A stretch of DNA of 64,000 nt from Collybia mongolica (taxonomy: Eukaryota; Basidiomycota; Agaricomycetes; Agaricales; Clitocybaceae): NCBI GenBank assembly GCA_013420905.1, contig JAAXNY010000008.1:1550001-1614000 (forward strand), given 5' to 3'. The position numbers and the translations under genes are program-made. Positions 46,706 through 56,685 of this stretch are shown here, piece by piece. Positions within the stretch are counted from its first letter, which is position 1. Each line of letters starts with the position of its first letter. The notes beneath the pieces are model-generated. The model was not told where the DNA came from, did no database searches, and worked only from the letters and a program-made list of their open reading frames with translations.

Positions 46706-47557
46706 ACTTGGGTGGAGTGGGCCAACACACTGTGTGGCAGGTACTCATTCTTTATTTCTTTTCTTAGGAGAAATAAGTCCATTCCACATTCAGGAAGTTG
46801 TAAATGACTAGAAACAATGTAGATGATAGTTTATAGAGGTCATGTGACCCTGGGAAAATGTTACCAAGCAAATAAGCAATGCCTGTGCACAAAAACCATC
46901 AGAACTTACTTTTCCCAGGATCATGGACACTAAATGAGCATTCAGATTGTTGTCATGTATTTGGTATGCTTATGTGATGGAATAGATCATGTGACATATG
47001 TCAATAAATAGAGAATTCAATCCTCTTTGTATTTCAGGTAAATATAGTAGTAGTTTTTCCAATGTTTAGGATAATTTCCCACAAGGGTCATGTTTGGTAA
47101 GGGTCATTGTTGTTATAAGATGTTTGTTCATCTTTGGTATAATACACAGACCTTCAAAACTAGCTGAATCTGGACATTTCTAATATTTCGCTCAAAATAG
47201 ACCATGGGAAAAATGTGCTCAACAAGGAAATTGTAGAGCCATGTTTGTACATTTCAAACATATAAAAACAAAGTTAATAGCTTTACTGGTTATGGAGAAA
47301 ATCACAAAATAAATTGTGAAACACAACACTTTGAAATATTAGATATGCATAATTTTGATGGCATCATCAAAGGCATTATGTAAGCATCCCAAATACATGC
47401 AAATCACATCACAATACTTTGTATTTGTGGAGAAATGCTGTAAAAAGCCATAAGAGAAGAAAAATCCCATTATGGAAATATTTTCCCGCAGTGTTGAAAT
47501 ATGAATGAATGAATGAATCACCTTTCTGCCCGAAAACTGGGTTGATAAAGAACTCGT
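46706..47557 (-). repeat. 852-bp interspersed repeat, copy B
   Basis: Reverse complement of 17,885-18,736 with the same length; includes GAATGAATGAATGAATC at about 47,503. The junction at 47,557 directly abuts a truncated LTR2, so this insertion or a linked rearrangement removed the first part of that LTR. Confidence 0.8.
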
Positions 47558-47889
47558 AATAAGTCACTTGGACTTATAGATCTGCTTGGGATCATTAATA
47601 ATTGAACATACACTTGGTACTCAGTCTATTGGATCGAAAGATATTATAAATATACCTAGCAAGTTTTAAACTTGTGTTAAAGCTTTGTCCAAGTCAAACC
47701 CATCGAGAGATCATTGGAAAGGGCCTTGACTAGTACTATTCAAAGCTTAGTGCTTTCAAGCACTTGAACCCAAACTCAAAACAGGCAATTCCTACCGTTT
47801 GTGTGTTGATTGTTAGATTTGGTGTGTGTGTGTGTAAGAGATTACATTTTATAGTATCAGCACACTTATAGCCCAGGAGCCCCCCTTCA
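47558..47889 (+). repeat. Truncated 5' LTR2
   Basis: Corresponds to the last roughly 330 bp of the 1,216-bp LTR. Contains the TGTGTGTGTG run at 47,821 and ends CCCCCCTTCA. Confidence 0.85.
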
Positions 47890-48098
47890 TCTGGAGCCCA
47901 CCGCAAGGGTTCAGAGTTTTGAATAGTCTAAAAAGAGCATCTTTCTTTGAAAAATATTATACCAAGACGAGTAACATTGTCTACAAATTGAAGTAGAGCA
48001 GAGAAAGTTTAGTCAATCTGTCTCAAGAGCTGTGCCCACAAGCCAGCTCGTCAAACAGACTAACTAACCAGCCACTTGCAAGACAAATAGCTACAAAA

Positions 48099-49859
48099 AT
48101 GCAGAAGACTAAAAATTTGCAAAACACTGGAGTAACAGAGCCATTACCACCTCCTAGACACGCACGCACATGAGGATCTTCACAACCAGCCTTTGGATCT
48201 TCAGGACCAAGGCAAGTATTTAGAACCCCAGAGCCCTTAGGAAACATATCAACTACTAGTAGACCAGTAGCACGCAGAAGATTGTCTGTAGTAAACCCAG
48301 TAGCAAACCCAAACTTGTTAGCTACTCAGAACTGTTCAGTAATCATGACTGAACCCCCTTGTAAATATATGCCCCAACCAGGCGTCCGTGATGCACCAGT
48401 ATTCAAAGGAAAAGAGCCCACAGGTTTAATCCAGTTTCTGGAGCGCATGGAGGTCCTATGGAAGGAGTGTAACATTACAAATGATGAAGAAAAGAAGTTA
48501 ATGTTAGGAAAATACACAGACCTACAATCAGAGAATGAGTGGAGAGCATTAGACCACTATAAAACAGGCACTTGGATGGATTTCAAAACAGAGTTGATCT
48601 CTAGTTATCCAGAAGCACTCGATCAAGTAGAAGGATCAGTAGCCAAGTTAAAAGCAGTGTGTTGTGCCAACCCATGTATTGGAGTAACCGATGAGGCCAC
48701 ACTGAAAAAGCTAAAGCGTGAATTCAAAGCAGAATCTATTAAACTCTTGGGAGTCAGGCCACCTATTATCTCTAACCAAGAATTAGTTACCAAGTTCTTG
48801 GGGTGTCTAGACAAAGTCTTCAGATCCCAAGTACAAGGAAGGCTAACCCTGTTAGGGAATAATCAGTCTAATGCCACACAGGCAGGACAGGCCATGGCTA
48901 CAAACAACCAAGCAGATCCTAACACTATTGCCGAAGCTGCTGCACTTGCGCAACAAAAAGGAGATCAGTATGATTTGGAGGAAGTTATAGCAACTGCAAT
49001 CAGCATTTCTGAAGGCGTAGCCAACATGAATATTCCAGACACAAATAGATCTTTCATAATGTCTGTAACAGCAGCAGCAGCACCCAAGATCAAAGTAGAG
49101 ATGGACGAAATAAAACAACAAATAGTTAATTTATTAGACTGTCTCCAAGTAAATGAGAAGAATACAAGGAGTGGATTTGAGGATGTAATGAAAGCGCTTC
49201 AACAAGCAACTGTTCAGAACCATGCCATGAATAGCGTGCCCCAGCAGCATCAGTATCAGAATCAGTATGGAAAGCCTAAAGAAGGACAACCGCAGAGACC
49301 AAATGTGTATAAATCTCACTACTGTTTTACACCCGGACACTTCATCATGGCCTGTCCCAAGAAACAGAAATATTTCGAAGAAGGAAAAATAAAGACCAAT
49401 GCAAATGGAGGAGTATGCCTACCAGATGGATTGTATATTCCCAGAGAACCAGAAATGGTATCATTGAAAGATAAAGTGGAACACTTCCATTCAAAGAAGG
49501 TAGCTGCCCTTTATTACAGAGATGTCACAGAAGGACCCGCTCCAGGAGTATTGTCAGTTATGCATCAGTCACATAATGCAGTAGACAGTAATAACAACAT
49601 TGGAACCTTGAAAGCCCTAATGGCACAAATGGCCCAATTTCAAGTGCAACAAATGTTGGGACAACAGAGTGTGCAAACTGCGTTGCCAGTACTGCCTCAG
49701 ATGCAGAAACAGGAATATATAAATAATAACTATAATCCTACTGCAAAGAGCGCGCCGAATCCTGACATAGTAGCCTTACAAGCACAAATTAGTACTTTTT
49801 TAGGGCAGGTAGCAGAGCTCAATAACCAAAACAAGGTTAAAGAGTTGGGTTTCAATTAG
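48099..49859 (+). pseudogene. Retroelement gag with nonsense codon and damaged zinc knuckle
   Basis: The only upstream in-frame ATG is at 48,099 (MQKTKNLQN). An in-frame TGA at 48,171 follows 24 codons, and the frame is then open to the TAG at 49,857. The capsid-like part includes FKGKEPTGLIQFLERMEVLWKE, NEWRALDHYKTGTWMDFKTEL and SYPEALDQVEGSVAKLK. The nucleocapsid knuckle reads SHYCFTPGHFIMAC: the C-x2-C-x4-H-x4-C pattern is met except that its first Cys is Ser (TCT). Packages genomic RNA in intact relatives. The TGA is what CGA would become by C-to-T change. An internal start at 48,345 is possible. Confidence 0.8.
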
Positions 49860-49864
49860 GTCCA

Positions 49865-51582
49865 ATGAAGGAGGCTAAGGAACACGCTAGACCTATGACT
49901 AGGTCACGTTCCAAGAGACAGCCTGAGGACCTTAGTAAAAATAGAAATAGTCATCAAGAAAGTATAAGTAATGATCCAGAGAGTAGTCAGAGTAGCAGCA
50001 AAGAGGAGCCAGTAGCGCTGCCTCCTAGGAAAAAGAAAGTGAGAATTGTTGAACCATCAGTAAAGTCACCCGTATGAAAAGAATTGCCCTACATTGATGT
50101 GCCCGCAGTACCCTACATACCCTGGAGAACGGAAAGCAACCCTGGACCAGTTGATCCGCTACCTAATTTTAATACCAAGTGCAGTCCGACTTATGAAACT
50201 AAGTCCCTGATAGAAGTAAAAATAAAAAATGGTGATATAATTGCAAAAGTGTTAGACAATCCTATCACATTGACTATGGGAGAGTTAATGGGCTCGTCAA
50301 AAACCATTAGAGATGGAATAAAGAATATTGTAACTGCCAGACGTAAATCCCTCACCCAAAGGGATGCTAACTTGCAAATAAATGAAACAGATGAGGAAGA
50401 CGCCTTACCCTTTGGGAGGGACTGGGAACTTGATGATAACTACTTACAGCATGACACGCTACCAGTAGAGTCAATCCCATTCCAGTCTTTCTTCATCTCA
50501 GAGTATGACCGCGGCAGAATACCTAAGGGATCTATAATATGTGGAGACCCAGTCCTACAATATTTAGAGTCTTTACCAGCCAGGGAAGAACCCAAGCAGT
50601 TGTATGTAGCAAAAGAGTCGGCATCTTTGCGTGCAGTATATCCAGTAATAAATGGGGTAGGAACAGAGGAATCATTATTAGATGGGGGATCCCAAATAGT
50701 ATCAATGGCTAAGCAAACGGCTTTAGACTTGGACATTTCATGGGATCCAGACATTGTCATACACATGCAGAGTGCTAATAAACAAGTAGAGAAAACAGCG
50801 GGACTAGCACGCAACGTCCCTTTCTTGTTTAATGACATGGCCATTTACCTCCAAGTACATATCATAAATTCACCCACATACAAAGTATTGCTTGGGAGAC
50901 TGTTTGATACGCTCACAGAAAGTCAGATCAAAAATGCTAGAGACAGGGGACAAGTAGTCACTATCACAGACCCTAACATGGGACAAAGGTGTACTATCCC
51001 TACCCATGCAAAGGGATCACTGCCTAAGCTGTTGAAAAGACAACTGGAACAGGATTTTCGGCCTTCAATGAATTAATCCAAAGTGATCAAGGAGAGCTAG
51101 CCATAGAAATTGCTGAAGATGAGAATGGAAACTTTATTATAACAGGTTATAGACACCCTACTGATAAGTGGAATTTTGGTCACAAAGAACTTAGAGATGT
51201 CTTTTTGTCTAGAAGTGATGTAAACATGAATAGTACAGTGCCTGAACGCGAATTACTAGCCATGTACTTGGCTTCAGTAGATGAGCATGATGGACCAGTA
51301 ATAAACTATGAGCATAACAGAAGGGACCAGACAAGTACACCCACTAGACCTATGACATATGCTCAAGAACAGCCCATGCTCAATAAGACTTTAAGTAAAT
51401 TAAAGCAGTGGCAAATTGGCACTAATGAGCATGGTCTTGGAACAGTAACAGGTGATAAGTGTAATATTAGAGTCCAATTAGATCAGTCCAATTCAGAGTC
51501 AAGTTCTAGTAAGGAGACCAAGGAGGGGATAGCTCCAGCGCTACCACGGACTACTAAGTCACACCACAAGTTACATAGGTAA
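49865..51582 (+). pseudogene. Retroelement aspartic protease region with stop and frameshift
   Basis: Open from the ATG at 49,865 with a basic, serine-rich leader, an in-frame TGA at 50,075-50,077, and the same frame to 51,076. The retropepsin-like core has ESLLDGGSQIVSMAKQTALDL (the family motif D-S/T-G appears as DGG), SANKQVEKTAGLARNVPF and YLQVHIINSPTYKVLLGRLFD. A coding-like segment in another frame follows to 51,582 (ELIQSDQGELAIEIAEDENGNFIITGYRHP...), so a frameshift lies at about 51,060. Instead of continuing into RT, the sequence ends here. Gag lies in a different frame six bases upstream. Confidence 0.75.
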
Positions 51583-51729
51583 TGAATCAGTGTAGAAACA
51601 AAAAGCAGTAAAGACAGTATAAGCAACAAAGCTAAGCAGTAAGGACAGTGTTAAGCCGAGTAAAGACAGTAATACAAAGGAGTGTGGAGAGGGACACCAT
51701 AACAGAGGAGGAAGTTAATTGGACTGCCC

Positions 51730-53112
51730 TCAAACAGATATGAAGTCATCTTCAACTTCAGGCAAGGGCATGTCAGCCAGAGCTACCTCCTCCTTGTCAT
51801 CATCATCCTGGTCATGGACTTCAGTAGCGCTTGCAGTGGCAGCCTTGTTAGAGCCTCCCTCCAGAGCCGCCTTGTTCATTAGACCGTTAAGGCAGGTGAC
51901 TTTGTCCATAGTGGTGTCACGACACTTCAATAAGAAGGACACTGTATGACTGATCTCCTCCAACTCAGCGCAGTAGTTTAAAAGCATCCTACCAAGGGCT
52001 TGCTTGGTGTGCAACATGGGATTGCCCACATCAGCAATCAAGCGTGCCTGGGCTAAGACTAAATTGTGCTCCTTGGAGGGACGGAAGTCAATAAAGACGT
52101 GAGTATCTTGTACACAGTTAGTATAAAATTAGAATCATCTATTAATAGAAAACGTACCCTCTGCAGATGCCTTTGGATCTTCATCCAGGGTGTCCTGCCT
52201 TGTACGCTTTTTGGGACAAAGAGTGCTGCCGTGATTGAGCTCGGAGTGCTTACCATCCTGTAAGAATAAGAAACGAAGTAATAGTCAAAGTAAAAACAAG
52301 AACGGGTACCTTGATGGCAGCCTTTTCAGCTTTAGTCCTTTTGATGTGGGGAACCTTAATGTTCTCCTTCTCTTTTCGACTACAGGTGATTGGACCTTCA
52401 CTGAGGAGACGACTAGTCACTGGTCCAGAGACAGCAGCGCTGGCTGTAGCACTGGAATCAATGACCATATTCTTGAGTAAAGAAGAGACGCCATTGAGTA
52501 TGTCGCGCACTGATAGCGCGGTAGCTAAAAAGAAACATACCAAGTCAGTACCAGACATTTCAATGTCACCATTATATTTACCACCAGCAATAACTTCACC
52601 TGGAATAGCGGTACCATCCATGTCACCACCAGTGGCAGGGACCTAGTACCAGGATACCATAGTTTAAGGACAGTAAAGTACAAGATAAGGTAAAAAGCAC
52701 GCACTGTGGTTAGAGAGAGGTGCTCAGTGCGGACCTTTTTATGGTGACAGTGAATAGCGGCAGTAAGAGTCACAATGTTACGATAGATGGGCTCTTGAAG
52801 TAACTCGGGGTATACATGTTGTAGTCCCTGGAATGCCTTATGGATGCCAAAGATAACATTTTGCCAGGACTGCTCCATCAGAACCCTTTTGGATCCAGTC
52901 AGGAGTAACTGTAAATTGTAAAAGTTGGTTATGATAATGGCGTTATAAAGATATTTACTTGGTAAAAAGTGTACCGTGGTTTTGCCTAACTTCCGGACAC
53001 TGACCCTTTGTTCAACAAGGGTGTCCATTGATAAACGAGCTTGAAAGGTGTTCCACTGAGCTTGGACCATCTTGAAGTTCTTGATGTCTTGATAGTTGGG
53101 GAGGCCAGTCAT
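51730..53112 (-). CDS. Antisense cargo gene B of the LTR2 element, unknown function
   Basis: Five exons by GT-AG splicing with every phase consistent: 53,112-52,975, 52,908-52,705, 52,642-52,310, 52,257-52,158, 52,106-51,730; 383 aa, no internal stop. Starts MTGLPNYQDIKNF. The middle has WQNVIFGIHKAFQGLQHVYPELL. A basic stretch (KRTKAEKAAIKDGKH) could be a nuclear signal. The last exon is helical (TKQALGRMLLNYCAELEEISHTVSF) and ends in a strongly acidic tail (HDQDDDDKEE...EVEDDF). I recognise no family. It runs opposite to gag and protease and lies inside the LTRs, so the retroelement genomic transcript would carry it unspliced. It could be a captured host gene or a lineage-specific retroelement gene. 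Confidence 0.65.
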
Positions 53113-53932
53113 AATGATGCAGAGGAAATTGGTCTATCTTTCGAAACAGAACATTGTAACAAGAGTATAATAAAGTCTGGCAATGTCTTTTGAAAAATAG
53201 CATGGCCAATGCCCTTTTTATACCTCTACAACTAGGGAAGTGCTACCCAGCCTCTTATTTGTTGCGCATGTTCTACCCCAGAAAAATTTGTACATTTCAA
53301 TTGAACATGTCCGAGATGCATGCCTAATTGAAATGCTGAGCCCAATTTAAAAAGGAGCTCTGTAAAAATTCATGTGGAGCACAACAGTGTCCACATGACA
53401 ACTGGGATAGTTGTATTCAGTGTTGAGGGGGAGATGGGTATAAGCAAAAATTGATTTGGAAAATCCTATCAAGTTTACAAGGATCAAAGTATCAGCGATC
53501 ATGCCACGGTCTTAATGATTGAGAGGATTGCACCAGAATTAACCAAGCACTATTTATAACTTAAGTAGCCGGTGCAAGGTTGGAAGATTTCTTATGAAGA
53601 CAATAGAACAACAGAAAAAGCAGTTGTATTGTTTATAGTCCGGGGGACTGTATATAAGTATGTGTGTTGGACTTCAATGAAAATTGAAGCCCAACAAAAG
53701 CCAGGGGAATGAGTAGTAGTAATAAAAGGGCACAGGGGCCCGGGAAAGCACAAGTAGATAAAAATAGATGGGGGGGCGCAGCGCAGCTACTCCTCCTTGC
53801 TACCAGGCACGGACAAAGAGGAGGCTTATGACAAAGAGCCATCATCAACCTCTGATTTGTCCTCTGAGGGTGGCCAAGGGAGGTTCTGAAACTCCGCATA
53901 AAAGAGGAGAGTGCTCTCTGTGGCTGGCATAG
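53113..53932. other. Spacer between the two antisense cargo genes
   Basis: About 820 bp holding the 5' region of gene B and the 3' region of gene A. No ORF of note. The plus strand has CTATTTATAA at about 53,549 and an AATAAAAGGG at about 53,720; nothing else was recognised. Confidence 0.4.
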
Positions 53933-55744
53933 TCAGCAAGAGGTTTTGAAGGCCCTCCAGGCCTTCCTCCTCATATAACCAACAATGGTGCCAACTATGC
54001 GCACCAACAAAGAGTCACGCATTTCAAGCGCACAGTTAGTGGCCTGAATTACCTCCATGGCAAGAGTGTCTGCACTGTCCAGCTGAGCATATGCTTCAGT
54101 GACCACTAGTAGAATAAGTAAAATCATTTGTAAACAAAAAGACAAAAAGAAAATGGCTCACTGGAGATGCCCACACCAAGCATAGGCCTCAGATCCTCCC
54201 AGAGCCTGGCGCACTTCTGGGGAGTGAGGCTGAAGCTGCACTTCCCCTTCTTGGCGGTAGTGCATTCAATGCATGGTTTACCCCAACCGTTGAAGGAGCA
54301 CTCAATGTCGCCGCGGGTGGTGCACATCGTGCAGGGGTAGCCAACCTAGTAAGAATGATCAGTAACAAGAAATAAAGTGATAATAAACATACAGTAGAGC
54401 GCCGAGGCGCAAGGTCAGACAGCAGGGATGTAATAGGAGACCATAGCGGCATAGGCTCCTGGTTGGGAACCAGCGCATGCTTATGGCATGGCGCCTGAAC
54501 CCCATCCCTAGAATGAGTGGTCTTACGTGACCAACGAGGAGAAAGGGCCGCAGGAGGCAACAACTCCGCGACTCCCTCTTGAGCCAGCTGGCGCGCAATC
54601 TCTTGATCAAAGAGCTGAAGCTCAGGGACCTCATCGCTAACTGGCAGCTGCTCGGAGGACTAAAAAGATAAAAATAAGTAAAGATAAATTGGGTTTAAAA
54701 TAGAAAGGAGACATACGGGACCCACCTCCGTGGGACGCAGCACGGAATCACTGCCAGCCCCTTGGGCACGTGACATGTCAGACTAGAATTTTGAAATCAA
54801 GTCAGGAATAATATAAAGCTCTTGTAGTAAAGGATTGCATACCTGGGGAACTGCGTGGCCTTTGCCCTTGGGCCCAGCATTGCGCTTCCTCTTAAGGGGC
54901 TATTGAAATAAGTCAACAACAGAAGAAAAGTAATAAAAGTAGAAACTGATGAACTGGGGGTGTCAAAACCAGGGAGCGCACAGGCAAGGGTGTGGCAGAC
55001 CAGCTGTCCCGGTACTGATGGTAATGGCACGGCATGCCAACCATGCGAGGGGGGACAAGGAAAGTATCCTGGAAGATACTGTCACTGTTGTCGCGCTCAT
55101 AGCGCGACCCCACCTGGTCCAGAACTTGCTCCACAGTGGGAGCCTGACCCTAAAGTAAAAAGTAATCAGTATGACAAGGACAGAGTAGAGAAGTAAACAT
55201 AAGCCATTCACCAAGAGAATGGAATTGTTTCCCAGGTCAGCTGATATAACTGTGTGCCAGGAAGACCACAAGGCTTCGTGCGCTTCAACCGGGATGTGCA
55301 TCACCTGAAGGTGAAGCACGCGCAGAAGGAGAATAGCTGGGTATGGTAGCAAGAAATGCGCACCACGGACCATGCCAGTGATTGTGTCCTGGGACCAGAA
55401 AATAAGTAATTAGTAAAAGGTTTTTAACAAGTAAAAGATGGGCGTACAATCAGCAAGGAGCAATGATTGACGAAGTCAATTAAATCATCAAGGTTGAGGG
55501 GCCCCTGATGGTCCATACGAGGCGCAAGTTCCTCAGCCATGATGATCCACCCTTGTTCCATGGCGACAAAGATGTCGCCCTCGGCATCTTTGAGGAGGTT
55601 GGAGAATGAAGGGATGGGCTGGTCCACGTAGACCATAGCAGGGGAACGGCCCTCAGTCAGTAAAATCGTGTTGGAGAGCAAAAGAGACAGTGCGGAAGGC
55701 AAGTGCAGAGCATGAGCCATGGCAGAAGTGGAAGAGGAAGACAT
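53933..55744 (-). CDS. Antisense cargo gene A of the LTR2 element, Zn2Cys6-like protein
   Basis: Eight exons by GT-AG splicing, all in phase: 55,744-55,448, 55,388-55,212, 55,149-54,955, 54,899-54,843, 54,782-54,717, 54,659-54,393, 54,345-54,162, 54,105-53,933; 471 aa with no stop. Start MSSSSTSAMAHALHL; an in-frame ATG at 55,873 is an alternative. Exon 4 is a basic KRKRNAGPKGKG patch, a likely nuclear signal. Exon 7 carries a six-cysteine cluster, C-x2-C-x7-C-x8-C-x2-C-x7-C (PCTMCTTRGDIEC, then KPCIECTTAKKGKC), close to the fungal Zn2Cys6 spacing. This suggests DNA binding, but the family is not recognised. The C-terminus is helical. Antisense to gag. Confidence 0.7.
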
Positions 55745-56197
55745 GTTATTTAAAAAGGGTTGGAGCAGTTGAGCAATGCGAATAGCAAGGAAGTTTAGAA
55801 ATGGGCTGTAAAGTCCAAATTGTCTAAAACCTAGCAAAAGTGAGAGCTTTTTAAAAAAACCACAACCCTGCATTGCAAAGCTCTAAAGGACAAGCAGGAG
55901 CACCAATCTCTTGCTGAAGTGTCAGAAACATAACAAGAGAAATGCTCAGATGACTGAAATATCTGTAAAGTGATGTCCAAATGTCAAGTACTCTCTCAGG
56001 AGAAGTATATAACTGTCACGATCCTGATGGGAAGTAGACCTCTGGGCTTGATCCCAACATCACGCGCCTACCTGTCTAAAAGCAGGAACTGTGGTGACCT
56101 TGTACTGGATGATTAGACACGTGCAGACCTGAAGTATTGGACTAACATGCCGGCAAAGAGAGACTGAGGACAGTCTACATTTGTGGTGTGGGGGAGA
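55745..56197 (+). other. Retroelement 3' spacer and polypurine tract
   Basis: Upstream region of cargo gene A on the minus strand, ending in a purine-rich GTGGTGTGGGGGAGA (56,183-56,197) immediately before the LTR TGATAGGG. This is the expected position of the plus-strand priming tract. Confidence 0.6.
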
Positions 56198-56685
56198 TGA
56201 TAGGGCCCGAAATTGTTTGCACTTATAGAGTCAACAAGTAAGGCTATTAGTATCATTTCTAATAACCAAGTAAACGGTAATAAAGGATTAGAGTCAAGCT
56301 CCAAGACGGCTAATCAGAGTGAACTAGTCTAATGGATAATACACTATCAGTACAGAGGACTATGAGTATGGCCTATTATTAGTCCTATTCACCATGCCTG
56401 GTTACAACCTTGGTATCTTAATTCATAAGTAACCGTTGTAGTATGATATCATTAGTCTGGGGATCATCATTAGTAGGAGAAGTAATTGTAAATTCAGGAC
56501 TTGCACAACCCAATCCTAGTCAGGGGCACTTGGTATTAACTACCGGAAGAAATGGGACACCATGAATAACAACTGGGATGATCAGGAGAAGTAAACAACA
56601 GTGCCGCACTGAATAATGGAGGTTGCTAGGCAATGATAGTAGAGATTGGCATGAGCCAATTTCCTGGGAGGTGCTGTTTAAGGTA
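56198..56685 (+). repeat. 3' LTR2, left part
   Basis: Aligns with the LTR2 reference to about 56,627 (AACAGTGCCGCACTG). The next 58 bp to the transposon do not align, and about 0.3 kb of LTR is missing between here and 59,649, so the transposon insertion was accompanied by a deletion or came after one. Confidence 0.75.

Noticed and set aside
51730..55744. Treating the antisense frames as noise of a degraded pol region
   Set aside because: All 13 predicted exons join in phase at GT-AG sites without stops, which is not expected from random or decayed sequence; pol motifs are absent in all plus-strand frames.
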